Part shown: positions 1-6,134 of the stretch, in pieces
Layout of the letters: each line of letters starts with the position of its first letter
How positions within the stretch are numbered: the first letter of the stretch is position 1
Assembly: GCA_964390645.1 (NCBI GenBank)
Contig: CAYMLL010000279.1
Coordinates: 1-10,319, forward strand
Reading direction: 5' to 3'
Source of the DNA: CAYMLL01 sp964390645
Lineage (GTDB): Bacteria > Planctomycetota > UBA8108
Length of the DNA stretch: 10,319 nt
Notes under the pieces: model-generated
Told to the model about the DNA's origin: nothing
Seen by the model: the letters and a program-made list of their open reading frames with translations, nothing else
The model's database searches: none
Translations under genes and position numbers: made by a program

Positions 1-722
1 GAGCCCTCGTAGAGAGCACGACCGACGACGACACCCTCGAGCGCCTCACTGCGAAGCCCGAGCAGCTCACGGATGTGCTCGATCTTCCCGACCCCGCCGG
101 CAGCGACGACACGAAAACTCCCCTCGGTGAGCACACGCTCGCAGAGATCGACTCGCGCGCCGCCGAGAGTGCCGTCGCGATCCGTCGCGGTGACGAGCAG
201 ATGGACCACGCCCGCCCCCCGAGCAAGGTCGAGACCGTGGGTGACATCGAGGGGACTGTCTTCCTCCCATCCGGCGACCTTGACACGGTCACCCTCGCAA
301 TCGAGCGAGACCAGGATGCGGGCGGCGCCATGCTCCTCGACGCGGTCGGCGAGAAACCCCGGGTCCCGGAACGCGCGGGTCCCGAGCATCACCCGAGCAA
401 CCCCGCCATCGAGGAACCGAGCGATGCGCTCCGCGTCCCGGATGCCGCCTCCGGTCTGCACCGGCACCCCCACCTGCCGTACGATCTCGAGGACCACGTC
501 GGCGCTGTCGTCCTCGCCGAAGGCCGCACCGAGGTCGATGACGTGGAGACACTCCGCACCCTCGTCCTCCCAGCGCTTCGCGACCGCGACAGGGTCGTCG
601 CTGTAGTGGATCTCGGCGTCGCGCCTGCCTCGAATCAGCCGCACACAGCGTCCCCCGCGCAGATCGATCGCCGGGAAGATCCTCGTGTACTGGAAATCTG
701 GAAAGCCGTGAGCCTCCGTCAC
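1..722 (-). CDS. hisA: HisA, ProFAR isomerase (3' end cut by window edge)
   Basis: Phosphoribosylformimino-5-aminoimidazole carboxamide ribotide isomerase, the cytoplasmic (beta/alpha)8 enzyme that isomerises ProFAR to PRFAR in histidine biosynthesis. Reading leftward from 722 gives 240 codons and no stop before the window edge. Visible family motifs are FPAIDLRGG near residue 20 (first catalytic Asp in PAID), VQTGGGIRD, LVSLDCEGDRVKVAGW, TATDRDGTLGG, AAGGVG, and VVVGRALYEG at the cut end, so only a few C-terminal residues should be missing. The start is GTG at 722-720. It overlaps the hisB stop as GTGA (719-722) and is preceded by GAGGAGAG six bases upstream, so translation is probably coupled to hisB. 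The start leaves about 11 residues before PAIDL, slightly longer than many HisA proteins, and no other start codon lies in between. Function is clear from the motifs. Confidence 0.95.
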   Translation of the reverse strand, partial: MTEAHGFPDFQYTRIFPAIDLRGGRCVRLIRGRRDAEIHYSDDPVAVAKRWEDEGAECLHVIDLGAAFGEDDSADVVLEIVRQVGVPVQTGGGIRDAERIARFLDGGVARVMLGTRAFRDPGFLADRVEEHGAARILVSLDCEGDRVKVAGWEEDSPLDVTHGLDLARGAGVVHLLVTATDRDGTLGGARVDLCERVLTEGSFRVVAAGGVGKIEHIRELLGLRSEALEGVVVGRALYEG

Positions 723-1363
723 GCGGGACTCTCCTCGCTGACGCTCTCGTCCCTACGCGCCTGGGCCTCCCCGATCGTACCCTTGGTCGATCGCAGCGCG
801 TCGTCGCGGCCCAGAGGTCGCAACGCCTCCCTCAACGCCATCGCGCAAGCCTTGAAGGTCGCCTCGATCTGGTGATGCGCGTTCGTACCGCGGATGAGAT
901 CCAGGTGTAGCGTCATCTTCGCGTTGGCCGTGAAGGCGCGAAAGAACTCCTCGACGAGATCGGTATCGAACTCACCGACCTTCTGGCGGCTGATGTCGAC
1001 CTCGAAACAGAGGTGAGAGCGACCGCTGATATCGACGACCGCACGCGCCAGCGACTCGTCCAGCGGCGTGTACGAGTGTGCGAAGCGGACGATGCGCATC
1101 TCCGCTCCCAGCGCCTCTCGCAACGCCGTGCCCAGCACGATGCCGACATCCTCGACGAGGTGGTGCTGATCGATGTGGAGGTCGCCCCTGGCCTCGATAT
1201 CGAGACCGAGCCCACCGTGAAGAGCGAGAGCCTCCAGCATGTGATCAAAGAACCCGACACCGGTCGAGATGCTCCGGCTCGAGCCATCGTCGAGGTCGAG
1301 TCGCAGACGAATCTGAGTCTCCCTGGTGTCGCGGGTGATCGTGGCGCGTCGTGGCGCGTTCAT
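719..1363 (-). CDS. hisB: HisB, imidazoleglycerol-phosphate dehydratase (monofunctional)
   Basis: Cytoplasmic Mn-dependent dehydratase converting imidazole-glycerol phosphate to imidazole-acetol phosphate, the substrate of HisC. The 214-residue protein shows the family signatures in order: GVGFFDHML (35-43), DQHHLVEDVGI (65-75, with metal ligands among H67, H68 and E71), NAHHQIEA (161-168) and STKGTI (192-197). There is no N-terminal phosphatase domain, so this is the monofunctional form, not the enterobacterial HisNB fusion. About 17 polar residues follow STKGT, where most family members end. The ATG at 1363 has GGAG eight bases upstream. It starts 33 bases after the hisD-hisC stop, and its own TGA overlaps the hisA GTG by four bases. 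No hisH lies between hisB and hisA, unlike the common hisB-hisH-hisA order. Confidence 0.97.
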   Translation of the reverse strand: MNAPRRATITRDTRETQIRLRLDLDDGSSRSISTGVGFFDHMLEALALHGGLGLDIEARGDLHIDQHHLVEDVGIVLGTALREALGAEMRIVRFAHSYTPLDESLARAVVDISGRSHLCFEVDISRQKVGEFDTDLVEEFFRAFTANAKMTLHLDLIRGTNAHHQIEATFKACAMALREALRPLGRDDALRSTKGTIGEAQARRDESVSEESPA

Positions 1364-1396
1364 GTTCTCGGCTCCGTGTTTCCTCGACGAACGGCC

Positions 1397-3700
1397 TCAG
1401 CGGCCGCCCAGTATTGTTCTCAGCTCTGCAAGAAAGCGGTCGTTCTCCTCCTTCGTCCCCGCATTGACCCGCAGGCAGCCCTCGAGCCACGGGTGCCCAC
1501 CCGGTTTGCGAACGAGAACGCCTCGCTCGGCGAGGGCGCCATGGACCGCAGCGGCGTCGTCGACCTCGAAGAGAAAGAAGTTCGCCTCGCTCGGATAGAC
1601 ACGCACGCCCGGGAGCTCCGCGACCTCCTTCTCGAGACGTCGTCGCTCTGCGACGAGCTCCCGGACACGGGTCTCGAAGACGTCCTTGCGTTCGAAGAGC
1701 ACCTGGCCGAGGACGGCGGCGAACAGGTTGAGATGAAATGGCGGCACGATCCCGGACAGATCGCTGATCAGCGAGCGCCGCGCGAGCAGATACCCCAGTC
1801 GCATGCCGGCCGAGGAGAACGCCTTCGAGCAGGTGCGGACGAGAACGAGATTCTCATGCTCGGCGAGCAGTGGCGTGCGGTCGTATCGCGCCGAGCTGAA
1901 CTCGCGGTAGGCTTCGTCGACGACGAGCAGGCCTCCGACCTCGGCGGCCGCGCGCGCGACGCAGCGCACCTCGTCCGTCACCAGCTCAGCGCCGGTCGGA
2001 TTGTTCGGCAAGCAAAGAAAGGTCGACGACGGCTCGGAACGCCTGATGGCGTCGACGATCGCACCGGCGTCGTAGGAGAGATCCTCGCGCAAAGAGACCG
2101 TCTCCAGACGCGACTCGCTGACCTGCGCCCAGAGAGGATAGAGCGAGAACGACGGTGCGGGCGCCAGCACTGTACGGCCGGGCCCCCCGTAGGCCTCGAA
2201 GATCCACTGCAGCATCAGGTTCGATCCGGAGGAGGCGAGCACGCCCACGTCCGGCAACCCCGTGTCGGCGGCGATCTTCGCAAGCAGGTCGTCCGGCACC
2301 TTCTGGTGATAACGATTCCACGGCAGGTCCTTCAACCGCAGCGCGACCTCGTCCTTGATCTCCTCCGGAACATCCCACGGTGACTCGTTCTGGTTGAGCT
2401 TGGTCTCGCCCTCCTCCTCGACCAGGTGATAGGGCGTCACTCCACCGACTCCGCCTCTGGGTCGCACTCGGGACGGGTCGTGACGGCGCAGCGTCACCGA
2501 TAGCGCGTGAGCAGGAAGCTGCTCACCCGTGGCAAGCTCGGCGACGTCGTCACTGGCGCGGCGCACGAAGTCGAGGTTCATGCGCGCCACGTTCGAACGC
2601 TTCATGAAGTCCTCGACGCTGAGGCAAGACGCGAAACGCGCCGTCCTTCCGGTCGGCAGCACATGATTCGGACCGGCGTAGTAGTCTCCCACGGCGACCG
2701 GAGTCTCCTTGCCGAGGAAGACCGCGCCGGCGTTGCGAATCAGGGGCAACACGATCCAGGGATCGGCGACCTGCACCGACAAGTGCTCGGGGGCGATCTC
2801 GTTGATGCGGACGGCCGCGTCGCGCGGGTTCTCGATCACCTCGAAGTGACCGTTCTTCGCCAGGGACGCCTCGATCACCCTTCTGCGCGGCGCCTCGGTG
2901 ACCAGTTCGTCGACGCAACGACGCACCGCGTCACGGACACCCGGACTCGACGCGATCAGGATCACCCTCGTCGACTCGTCGTGCTCCGCCTGCGCGAGGA
3001 GATCCGCCGCGGCCCACTGTGGATCGGCCGTCTCGTCCGCCCAGAGAACGAGCTCGCTCGGCCCGGCGATCATGTCGATGCCGACCTCCCCGAAGAGCTG
3101 CAGCTTCGCCTCGGCAACGAAGGCGTTTCCAGGCCCGAAGATCTTGTCGACGCGTGGAAGGCTGGTCGCTCCGGTGGCAAGCGCCGCGATCGCCTGCGCG
3201 CCACCGACGCGATACACATCTTTGATGCCGAGGATGCGCGCGGCGAGCAGCACTTGCGGGCTGACCTCACCGTCGTGACCAGGCGGCGACACGACGATGA
3301 TTCGCTCGACACCGGCGATGCGCGCCGGAAGGGCCGTCATCGCGAGTGTCGACGGATACGTCGCCTTGCCGCCCGGCACGTAGAGCCCGACGGACTCCAA
3401 CGGAGTCCAGCGCAGCCCGAGGATGGAGCCGTCGTCATCCTCGAAGGTCGTCGTGCGCGGTCGCACCCGAGCGTGAAAGCGCTCGATCCGCTCGGCTGCG
3501 CGCGCGAAAGCTCTCGCGAATCTGCTGTCCTCCGGCGGCTCGTCGAGAACCGCTGCGGGCACCCGCAGGGTCTCCGGCGTGAGGGTCGCGCGATCCCACC
3601 GCTCGGTATACTCGATCAACGCGTCGTCGCCCCTGTGACGAACGTTGTCGATGACCTCCGAGACCGCTCGGCGGATCGTGTCGTCGCTGTCCTCAGTCAT
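1397..3700 (-). CDS. Fused HisD-HisC: histidinol dehydrogenase / histidinol-phosphate aminotransferase
   Basis: One 767-codon ORF encoding two histidine-pathway enzymes. Residues 1 to about 405 are HisD (histidinol to histidine, Zn and NAD dependent). They include VGLYVPGGKATYPST, FGPGNAFVAEAK, the metal/catalytic set Q237 and H240 (QAEHD), E305-H306 (APEHL), D339 and H346 (GDYYAGPNHVLPT), and H398 (LPAH). Residues from about 412 on are HisC, a PLP fold-type I aminotransferase. They include KLNQNESPW (434-442), PNNPTG (565-570), DEAY (595-598), the probable PLP lysine K626 in TCSKAFSSAGMRLGY, and R744 in CLRVNAG. Both halves keep their catalytic residues and there is almost no linker. The start is fixed: a TGA (the hisG stop) lies in frame eight codons upstream. 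The HisD part is therefore about 21 residues shorter at the N-terminus than E. coli HisD. The Shine-Dalgarno is weak. A GTG at codon 421 with GGAG eight bases upstream could give separate HisC. Each enzyme assignment is firm; a natural fusion is likely but an indel at the junction is not excluded. Confidence 0.93.
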   Translation of the reverse strand: MTEDSDDTIRRAVSEVIDNVRHRGDDALIEYTERWDRATLTPETLRVPAAVLDEPPEDSRFARAFARAAERIERFHARVRPRTTTFEDDDGSILGLRWTPLESVGLYVPGGKATYPSTLAMTALPARIAGVERIIVVSPPGHDGEVSPQVLLAARILGIKDVYRVGGAQAIAALATGATSLPRVDKIFGPGNAFVAEAKLQLFGEVGIDMIAGPSELVLWADETADPQWAAADLLAQAEHDESTRVILIASSPGVRDAVRRCVDELVTEAPRRRVIEASLAKNGHFEVIENPRDAAVRINEIAPEHLSVQVADPWIVLPLIRNAGAVFLGKETPVAVGDYYAGPNHVLPTGRTARFASCLSVEDFMKRSNVARMNLDFVRRASDDVAELATGEQLPAHALSVTLRRHDPSRVRPRGGVGGVTPYHLVEEEGETKLNQNESPWDVPEEIKDEVALRLKDLPWNRYHQKVPDDLLAKIAADTGLPDVGVLASSGSNLMLQWIFEAYGGPGRTVLAPAPSFSLYPLWAQVSESRLETVSLREDLSYDAGAIVDAIRRSEPSSTFLCLPNNPTGAELVTDEVRCVARAAAEVGGLLVVDEAYREFSSARYDRTPLLAEHENLVLVRTCSKAFSSAGMRLGYLLARRSLISDLSGIVPPFHLNLFAAVLGQVLFERKDVFETRVRELVAERRRLEKEVAELPGVRVYPSEANFFLFEVDDAAAVHGALAERGVLVRKPGGHPWLEGCLRVNAGTKEENDRFLAELRTILGGR

Positions 3701-3724
3701 CTCGCTGCTTCTCGCTCGACGCGC

Positions 3725-4603
3725 TCAGTCGATGACCTTGTTGAGGGGGTACTCGATCAGATCGCACGCCCCCGCCTGCTTCAGCGCCGGGATGATCGAC
3801 TTGACCTGACGCTCCTCGAGAATCGTCTCCAACGCGACCCAGTTCTCGTCAGAGAGGCGTGAGATCGTGGGGTTCTTCATCGACGGAAGGATCGCCGACA
3901 CCTGGTCGACGTTGTCTCGGGGACAGTTGAGCTTGAGCCCGACCTTGCCCTCGGCCACAAGCGCGCCCCCCAGAAGGAGCGCGATGTTCTCCACCTTCTG
4001 CCGTTTCCACGGTTCCTTCCAGCTCTCCCGGTTGACGATGAGCCGCGGCGTGGTCGTCAGCAGCGTGTCGACAACACGCAGGTTGTTCGCACGCAGCGAG
4101 GAGCCGGTCTCCGTGATCTCGACGATCGCGTCGACGAGATCCGGCGTCTTGACCTCCGTCGCACCCCAGGAGAACTCGACGGTCGCCCGGACGCCGTGAT
4201 CGGCGAGGTACTTCTCGGTCAACTTCACCGCCTCCGTCGCGACGAGCTTTCCCTCCAGATCTTCGACACTCCGAATCGGCGAGGACTCGGGCACGGCGAG
4301 CACCCAGCGGCACGGTCGCATCGACTGCTTCGAGTAGCAGAGGTCCATGACCTCGTGAACGTCGGCGCCATTCTCCAGAATCCAGTCCTTCCCCGTAAGC
4401 CCGACGTCGAAGACGCCATCCTCGACGTAGCGCGCGACCTCCTGCGCACGCACGAGCATCGCCTCGATCTCGTCGTCATCGGTGGTGGGAAAATATGACC
4501 GCGACGAGACGCTGAAGACGTATCCAGCCTTGCGGAAGAGCGCGAAGGTGGACTCCTGGAGGCTGCCCTTCGGCAGACCGATCTTGAGAACGTTGTCGGA
4601 CAT
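3725..4603 (-). CDS. hisG: HisG, ATP phosphoribosyltransferase, long form with regulatory domain
   Basis: First enzyme of histidine biosynthesis, joining PRPP and ATP, normally feedback-inhibited by histidine. The 292-residue length and the C-terminal segment (about 217-292, from GKVGLKLNCPRDNVDQVSAI to the end) match the long HisG form with an ACT-like regulatory domain, so no HisZ partner is expected. Catalytic-domain motifs are GLPKGSLQE (9-17), FDVGLTGKDWI (65-75) and the PRPP loop DAIVEITETGSSLRANNL (158-175). The ATG at 4603 has GGAG five bases upstream, directly after the ten-U tract of an intrinsic terminator, so the gene sits just behind an attenuator. The stop is 24 bases upstream of the hisD-hisC start. 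It is the first structural gene of the operon. Confidence 0.97.
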   Translation of the reverse strand: MSDNVLKIGLPKGSLQESTFALFRKAGYVFSVSSRSYFPTTDDDEIEAMLVRAQEVARYVEDGVFDVGLTGKDWILENGADVHEVMDLCYSKQSMRPCRWVLAVPESSPIRSVEDLEGKLVATEAVKLTEKYLADHGVRATVEFSWGATEVKTPDLVDAIVEITETGSSLRANNLRVVDTLLTTTPRLIVNRESWKEPWKRQKVENIALLLGGALVAEGKVGLKLNCPRDNVDQVSAILPSMKNPTISRLSDENWVALETILEERQVKSIIPALKQAGACDLIEYPLNKVID

Positions 4604-4612
4604 TCGAACTCC

Positions 4613-4641
4613 AAAAAAAAAACCCGCAACCGAGTTACGGG
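4613..4641 (-). terminator. Intrinsic terminator in the his leader (attenuator terminator)
   Basis: On the minus strand the RNA can form CCCGUAAC / GUUGCGGG, an 8-bp stem with one U-G pair and a three-base UCG loop (4641-4623). Ten uninterrupted Us follow (4622-4613), and then the hisG GGAG. On the plus strand nothing T-rich follows the hairpin, so it acts leftward only. A terminator between promoter and first gene makes sense only if it is conditional, as in attenuation. Its 5' arm overlaps the 3' arm of the antiterminator (4639-4648). Confidence 0.88.
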
Positions 4642-4693
4642 GAGTCTGGCGGACGCGTGGGTACAGTGGGCGAACCTACGACAGACCTCCCCC
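4639..4693 (-). promoter_or_regulatory. Antiterminator arms of the his attenuator
   Basis: RNA GGGGGAGGUCUG (4693-4682) pairs with CAGACUCCCC (4648-4639): ten base pairs with a single bulged G. The 3' arm includes the bases that form the 5' foot of the terminator stem (4639-4641), so the two structures exclude each other. The 5' arm is codons 18-21 of the leader ORF, immediately before its UAG. A ribosome at the stop codon would mask it, allowing termination. A ribosome stalled at the first or second His codon (9 or 13) would leave it free. A further upstream segment, ACCUCGAG just before the leader ATG, can pair with CUC and GAGGU around this arm and could act as the anti-antiterminator. This comes from reading pairings by eye, not from a folding program. 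Confidence 0.75.
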
Positions 4694-4744
4694 GAGTCGA
4701 TGCTGATGACGAGAAGGATGGCGAACGTCGGTGATCCGGCTCAT
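4676..4744 (-). CDS. Putative his operon leader peptide (HisL-like), 22 aa
   Basis: A short ORF starts with ATG at 4744, about 18 bases after the predicted transcription start, and ends with TAG at 4678-4676. It contains three CAU His codons at positions 9, 13 and 15 (HPSRHQHR core) in 22 codons. A cluster of three His within seven codons upstream of a terminator and hisG is what a ribosome-mediated his attenuator needs. The last codons (18-21) form the antiterminator 5' arm. The Shine-Dalgarno is weak (GAG seven bases upstream). Caveats are that there are also four Arg codons, and that the three His codons are split, unlike the seven consecutive His codons of the enterobacterial leader. The placement and competing structures are the main support. 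Confidence 0.7.
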   Translation of the reverse strand: MSRITDVRHPSRHQHRLGGGLS

Positions 4745-4768
4745 GGTTCTGCTCGAGGTGAGCCCAGA

Positions 4769-4797
4769 ATTGTAGCATGCTCTCGAACACGTCGCAA
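4769..4797 (-). promoter_or_regulatory. Sigma70-like promoter of the his operon
   Basis: On the minus strand, -35 TTGCGA (4797-4792, 4/6 match to TTGACA), a 17-base spacer and -10 TACAAT (4774-4769, 5/6 match). The predicted start near 4762 gives a leader of about 158 bases before hisG that contains the leader ORF, antiterminator and terminator in the right order. It lies back to back with the plus-strand promoter at 4828-4836. Confidence 0.75.
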
Positions 4798-4827
4798 TTC
4801 GTGGTCTCGATCCTCCGCGAACCTTCG

Positions 4828-4836
4828 TGATACAAT
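4828..4836 (+). promoter_or_regulatory. Extended -10 promoter for the divergent isomerase genes
   Basis: TGATACAAT is a TGn extended -10 with 5/6 hexamer identity. No good -35 is visible at the expected distance, which is tolerated in extended -10 promoters. The predicted start near 4843 leaves about 115 bases of 5' UTR before the GTG at 4958. It is divergent from the his promoter, with the two -10 boxes about 60 bases apart, so a shared regulator binding between them is possible. Confidence 0.5.
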
Positions 4837-4957
4837 CTCACGGCTGTCCAGGAGCGGCCGGGCTCTTTATCGGAAGAGAGCCGCCATTCGGTCGAAGCGG
4901 TTCGCTCGCGGTTCTTTTCGACGCAGGACTGACCTTTTGTCCGCGGAGGGCTCTGCG

Positions 4958-5950
4958 GTGCCACCGAAGATCGTTTTCGGCGTCAACTTGAACTTCGCCA
5001 AGTACGTCTACGGGCGAAAGCGGGTCCTCGAGGTCGTCCGTCGACGACTCGGGCTGCGTCACGTCGAGATGGTGGCCGACAACGACTTCGGCGCCGTCTT
5101 CTACGTCAACGCCCCCGAGGCATTCCGGGACTACCACTACCAGATCCACGATCACGCCGTGGCACAGGGGGTGTCGATCCCGAGCGTGTTCACGGTTTAC
5201 AGGGATGCCGGCGCCATCGCCAACGGCAACCCCGGAATCCGGGAGAGCGCCTACCTCGTCGGCCTGTCCCTGATCGAGCAGGCCGCGTGCTACAGCGCGC
5301 GCTCCGCCGGCTTCTCGCTCTTCACGATGAACCGGGAGGAGGCCGAGGACCCGGAGCGCTATCAGTCTCTGTTCTTCAACGCCATCGAGATCTGGAAGCG
5401 CTGGATGGCCGACGCGCGCCGTCTCGGCGTGCAGGATCTCGTCGTCGAGATGTCAGCCGCCTATCGCGAGGGCTGCTCGACGATCGACGACACCCGCTCG
5501 ACTCTCGAACTTCTCGACGAGTACCACGAGAAGAACCCGGACACGACCGTCCCGGTTCGCTTCTGCTACGACACCGGCCACGGTGTCAGCCCGATCGAGA
5601 GCTGCGACGACCGTGACCGTGAGTTCCAGGCATGGCTCGACGCGTTTCCGGACCGCACCACCGAGATCCATCTGAAGAACACCGACGAGGAGTTTCTCTC
5701 GACCACGCACTTCGACGGCGAGGGCGGCATCATAGAGCCCGGAGCCTTCCTCGAGGCTGTACGAGACACCTTGACGGTCCCGGAGGTGCGGATCTTCCTC
5801 GAAGTACCCGGAAAGCGGGGCCGCGAGCTCGGTGAACGGCGCACGATCCAGGAGCATGCCCAGTCGATCGAGAAGGTGCGCGGAGCTCTCGGCGAACTCG
5901 GCTACCGCCAGAACGAGAAAGACTGGTCGTGGGAGATCCCGGGCTCTTGA
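4958..5950 (+). CDS. Sugar phosphate isomerase/epimerase-like TIM-barrel protein
   Basis: A 330-residue cytoplasmic protein of the xylose isomerase-like (AP endonuclease 2 fold) TIM-barrel superfamily, which includes metal-dependent ketose epimerases and aldose-ketose isomerases. The likely metal/catalytic set in order is E164 (LVVEMS), D205 and H208 (CYDTGHG), H238 (EIHLKN) and E282 (IFLEVPGKRG). The N-terminal strand KIVFGVNLNFAKYVYGRKRVLE and the following HVEMVADNDFG fit the first barrel strands. The start is GTG at 4958 with GGAGG eight bases upstream. The reading frame is open back to 4700, but that extension is basic, Ser/Arg-rich and antisense to the his leader, so it is rejected. The gene heads a plus-strand set with a second isomerase and an RraA-like gene. 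The substrate cannot be assigned from sequence; the family is secure, the exact reaction is not. Confidence 0.85.
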   Translation: MPPKIVFGVNLNFAKYVYGRKRVLEVVRRRLGLRHVEMVADNDFGAVFYVNAPEAFRDYHYQIHDHAVAQGVSIPSVFTVYRDAGAIANGNPGIRESAYLVGLSLIEQAACYSARSAGFSLFTMNREEAEDPERYQSLFFNAIEIWKRWMADARRLGVQDLVVEMSAAYREGCSTIDDTRSTLELLDEYHEKNPDTTVPVRFCYDTGHGVSPIESCDDRDREFQAWLDAFPDRTTEIHLKNTDEEFLSTTHFDGEGGIIEPGAFLEAVRDTLTVPEVRIFLEVPGKRGRELGERRTIQEHAQSIEKVRGALGELGYRQNEKDWSWEIPGS

Positions 5951-6115
5951 AGGCTGTTTCAGGACCGGCTCCGGCGGCCCGAGGCCGGGCGAGGTGGCGC
6001 GCCCGACGAGGCAGGCCGACGAATCGACCTCGCGGAGTGGATTGTCGAAGACGCCCGACGGAGCGTTCTCGCCGCGGTAGCCGGCCGAAGCCGGGATGGG
6101 GTCTTGAAACAGCCT
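5951..6115. mobile_element. MITE-like element with terminal inverted repeats
   Basis: The 184-base gap between the two isomerase genes is almost filled by a 165-bp segment bounded by inverted repeats. AGGCTGTTTCA at 5951-5961 is exactly complementary to TGAAACAGCCT at 6105-6115. The match continues inward with one mismatch and then GACC, so 15 of 16 bases match, with partial similarity beyond. The interior is GC-rich with several small palindromes (for example GGCCCGAGGCC and CCGGCCGAAGCCGG) and no convincing ORF. It begins directly after the TGA of the upstream gene. No clear target-site duplication is seen. Size, terminal repeats and non-coding content fit a miniature inverted-repeat element or a large intergenic palindrome. 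As RNA, the ends could pair across the intercistronic region. Confidence 0.6.
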
Positions 6116-6134
6116 CATGGCTCGAGGCTCGACG

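Noticed and set aside
1013..2383. 456-codon plus-strand ORF
   Set aside because: Antisense to hisB and the HisC half; Arg/Glu/Asp-rich with no domain, typical high-GC shadow frame.
2507..3862. 451-codon plus-strand ORF
   Set aside because: Antisense to the HisD half and the 3' end of hisG; no recognisable motif, and the sense strand has the full HisD signature.
4635..4779. Alternative leader ORF from ATG 4779 with several His residues (AHLEQNHEPDH)
   Set aside because: Its start codon lies upstream of the -10 box, outside the predicted transcript, and it runs into the terminator stem without an early stop.
4700..4957. N-terminal extension of the first isomerase to an ATG at 4700
   Set aside because: The extension is Arg/Ser-rich low-complexity sequence, lies upstream of the predicted transcription start and antisense to the his leader; the GTG at 4958 has GGAGG at ideal spacing and starts at the first barrel strand.
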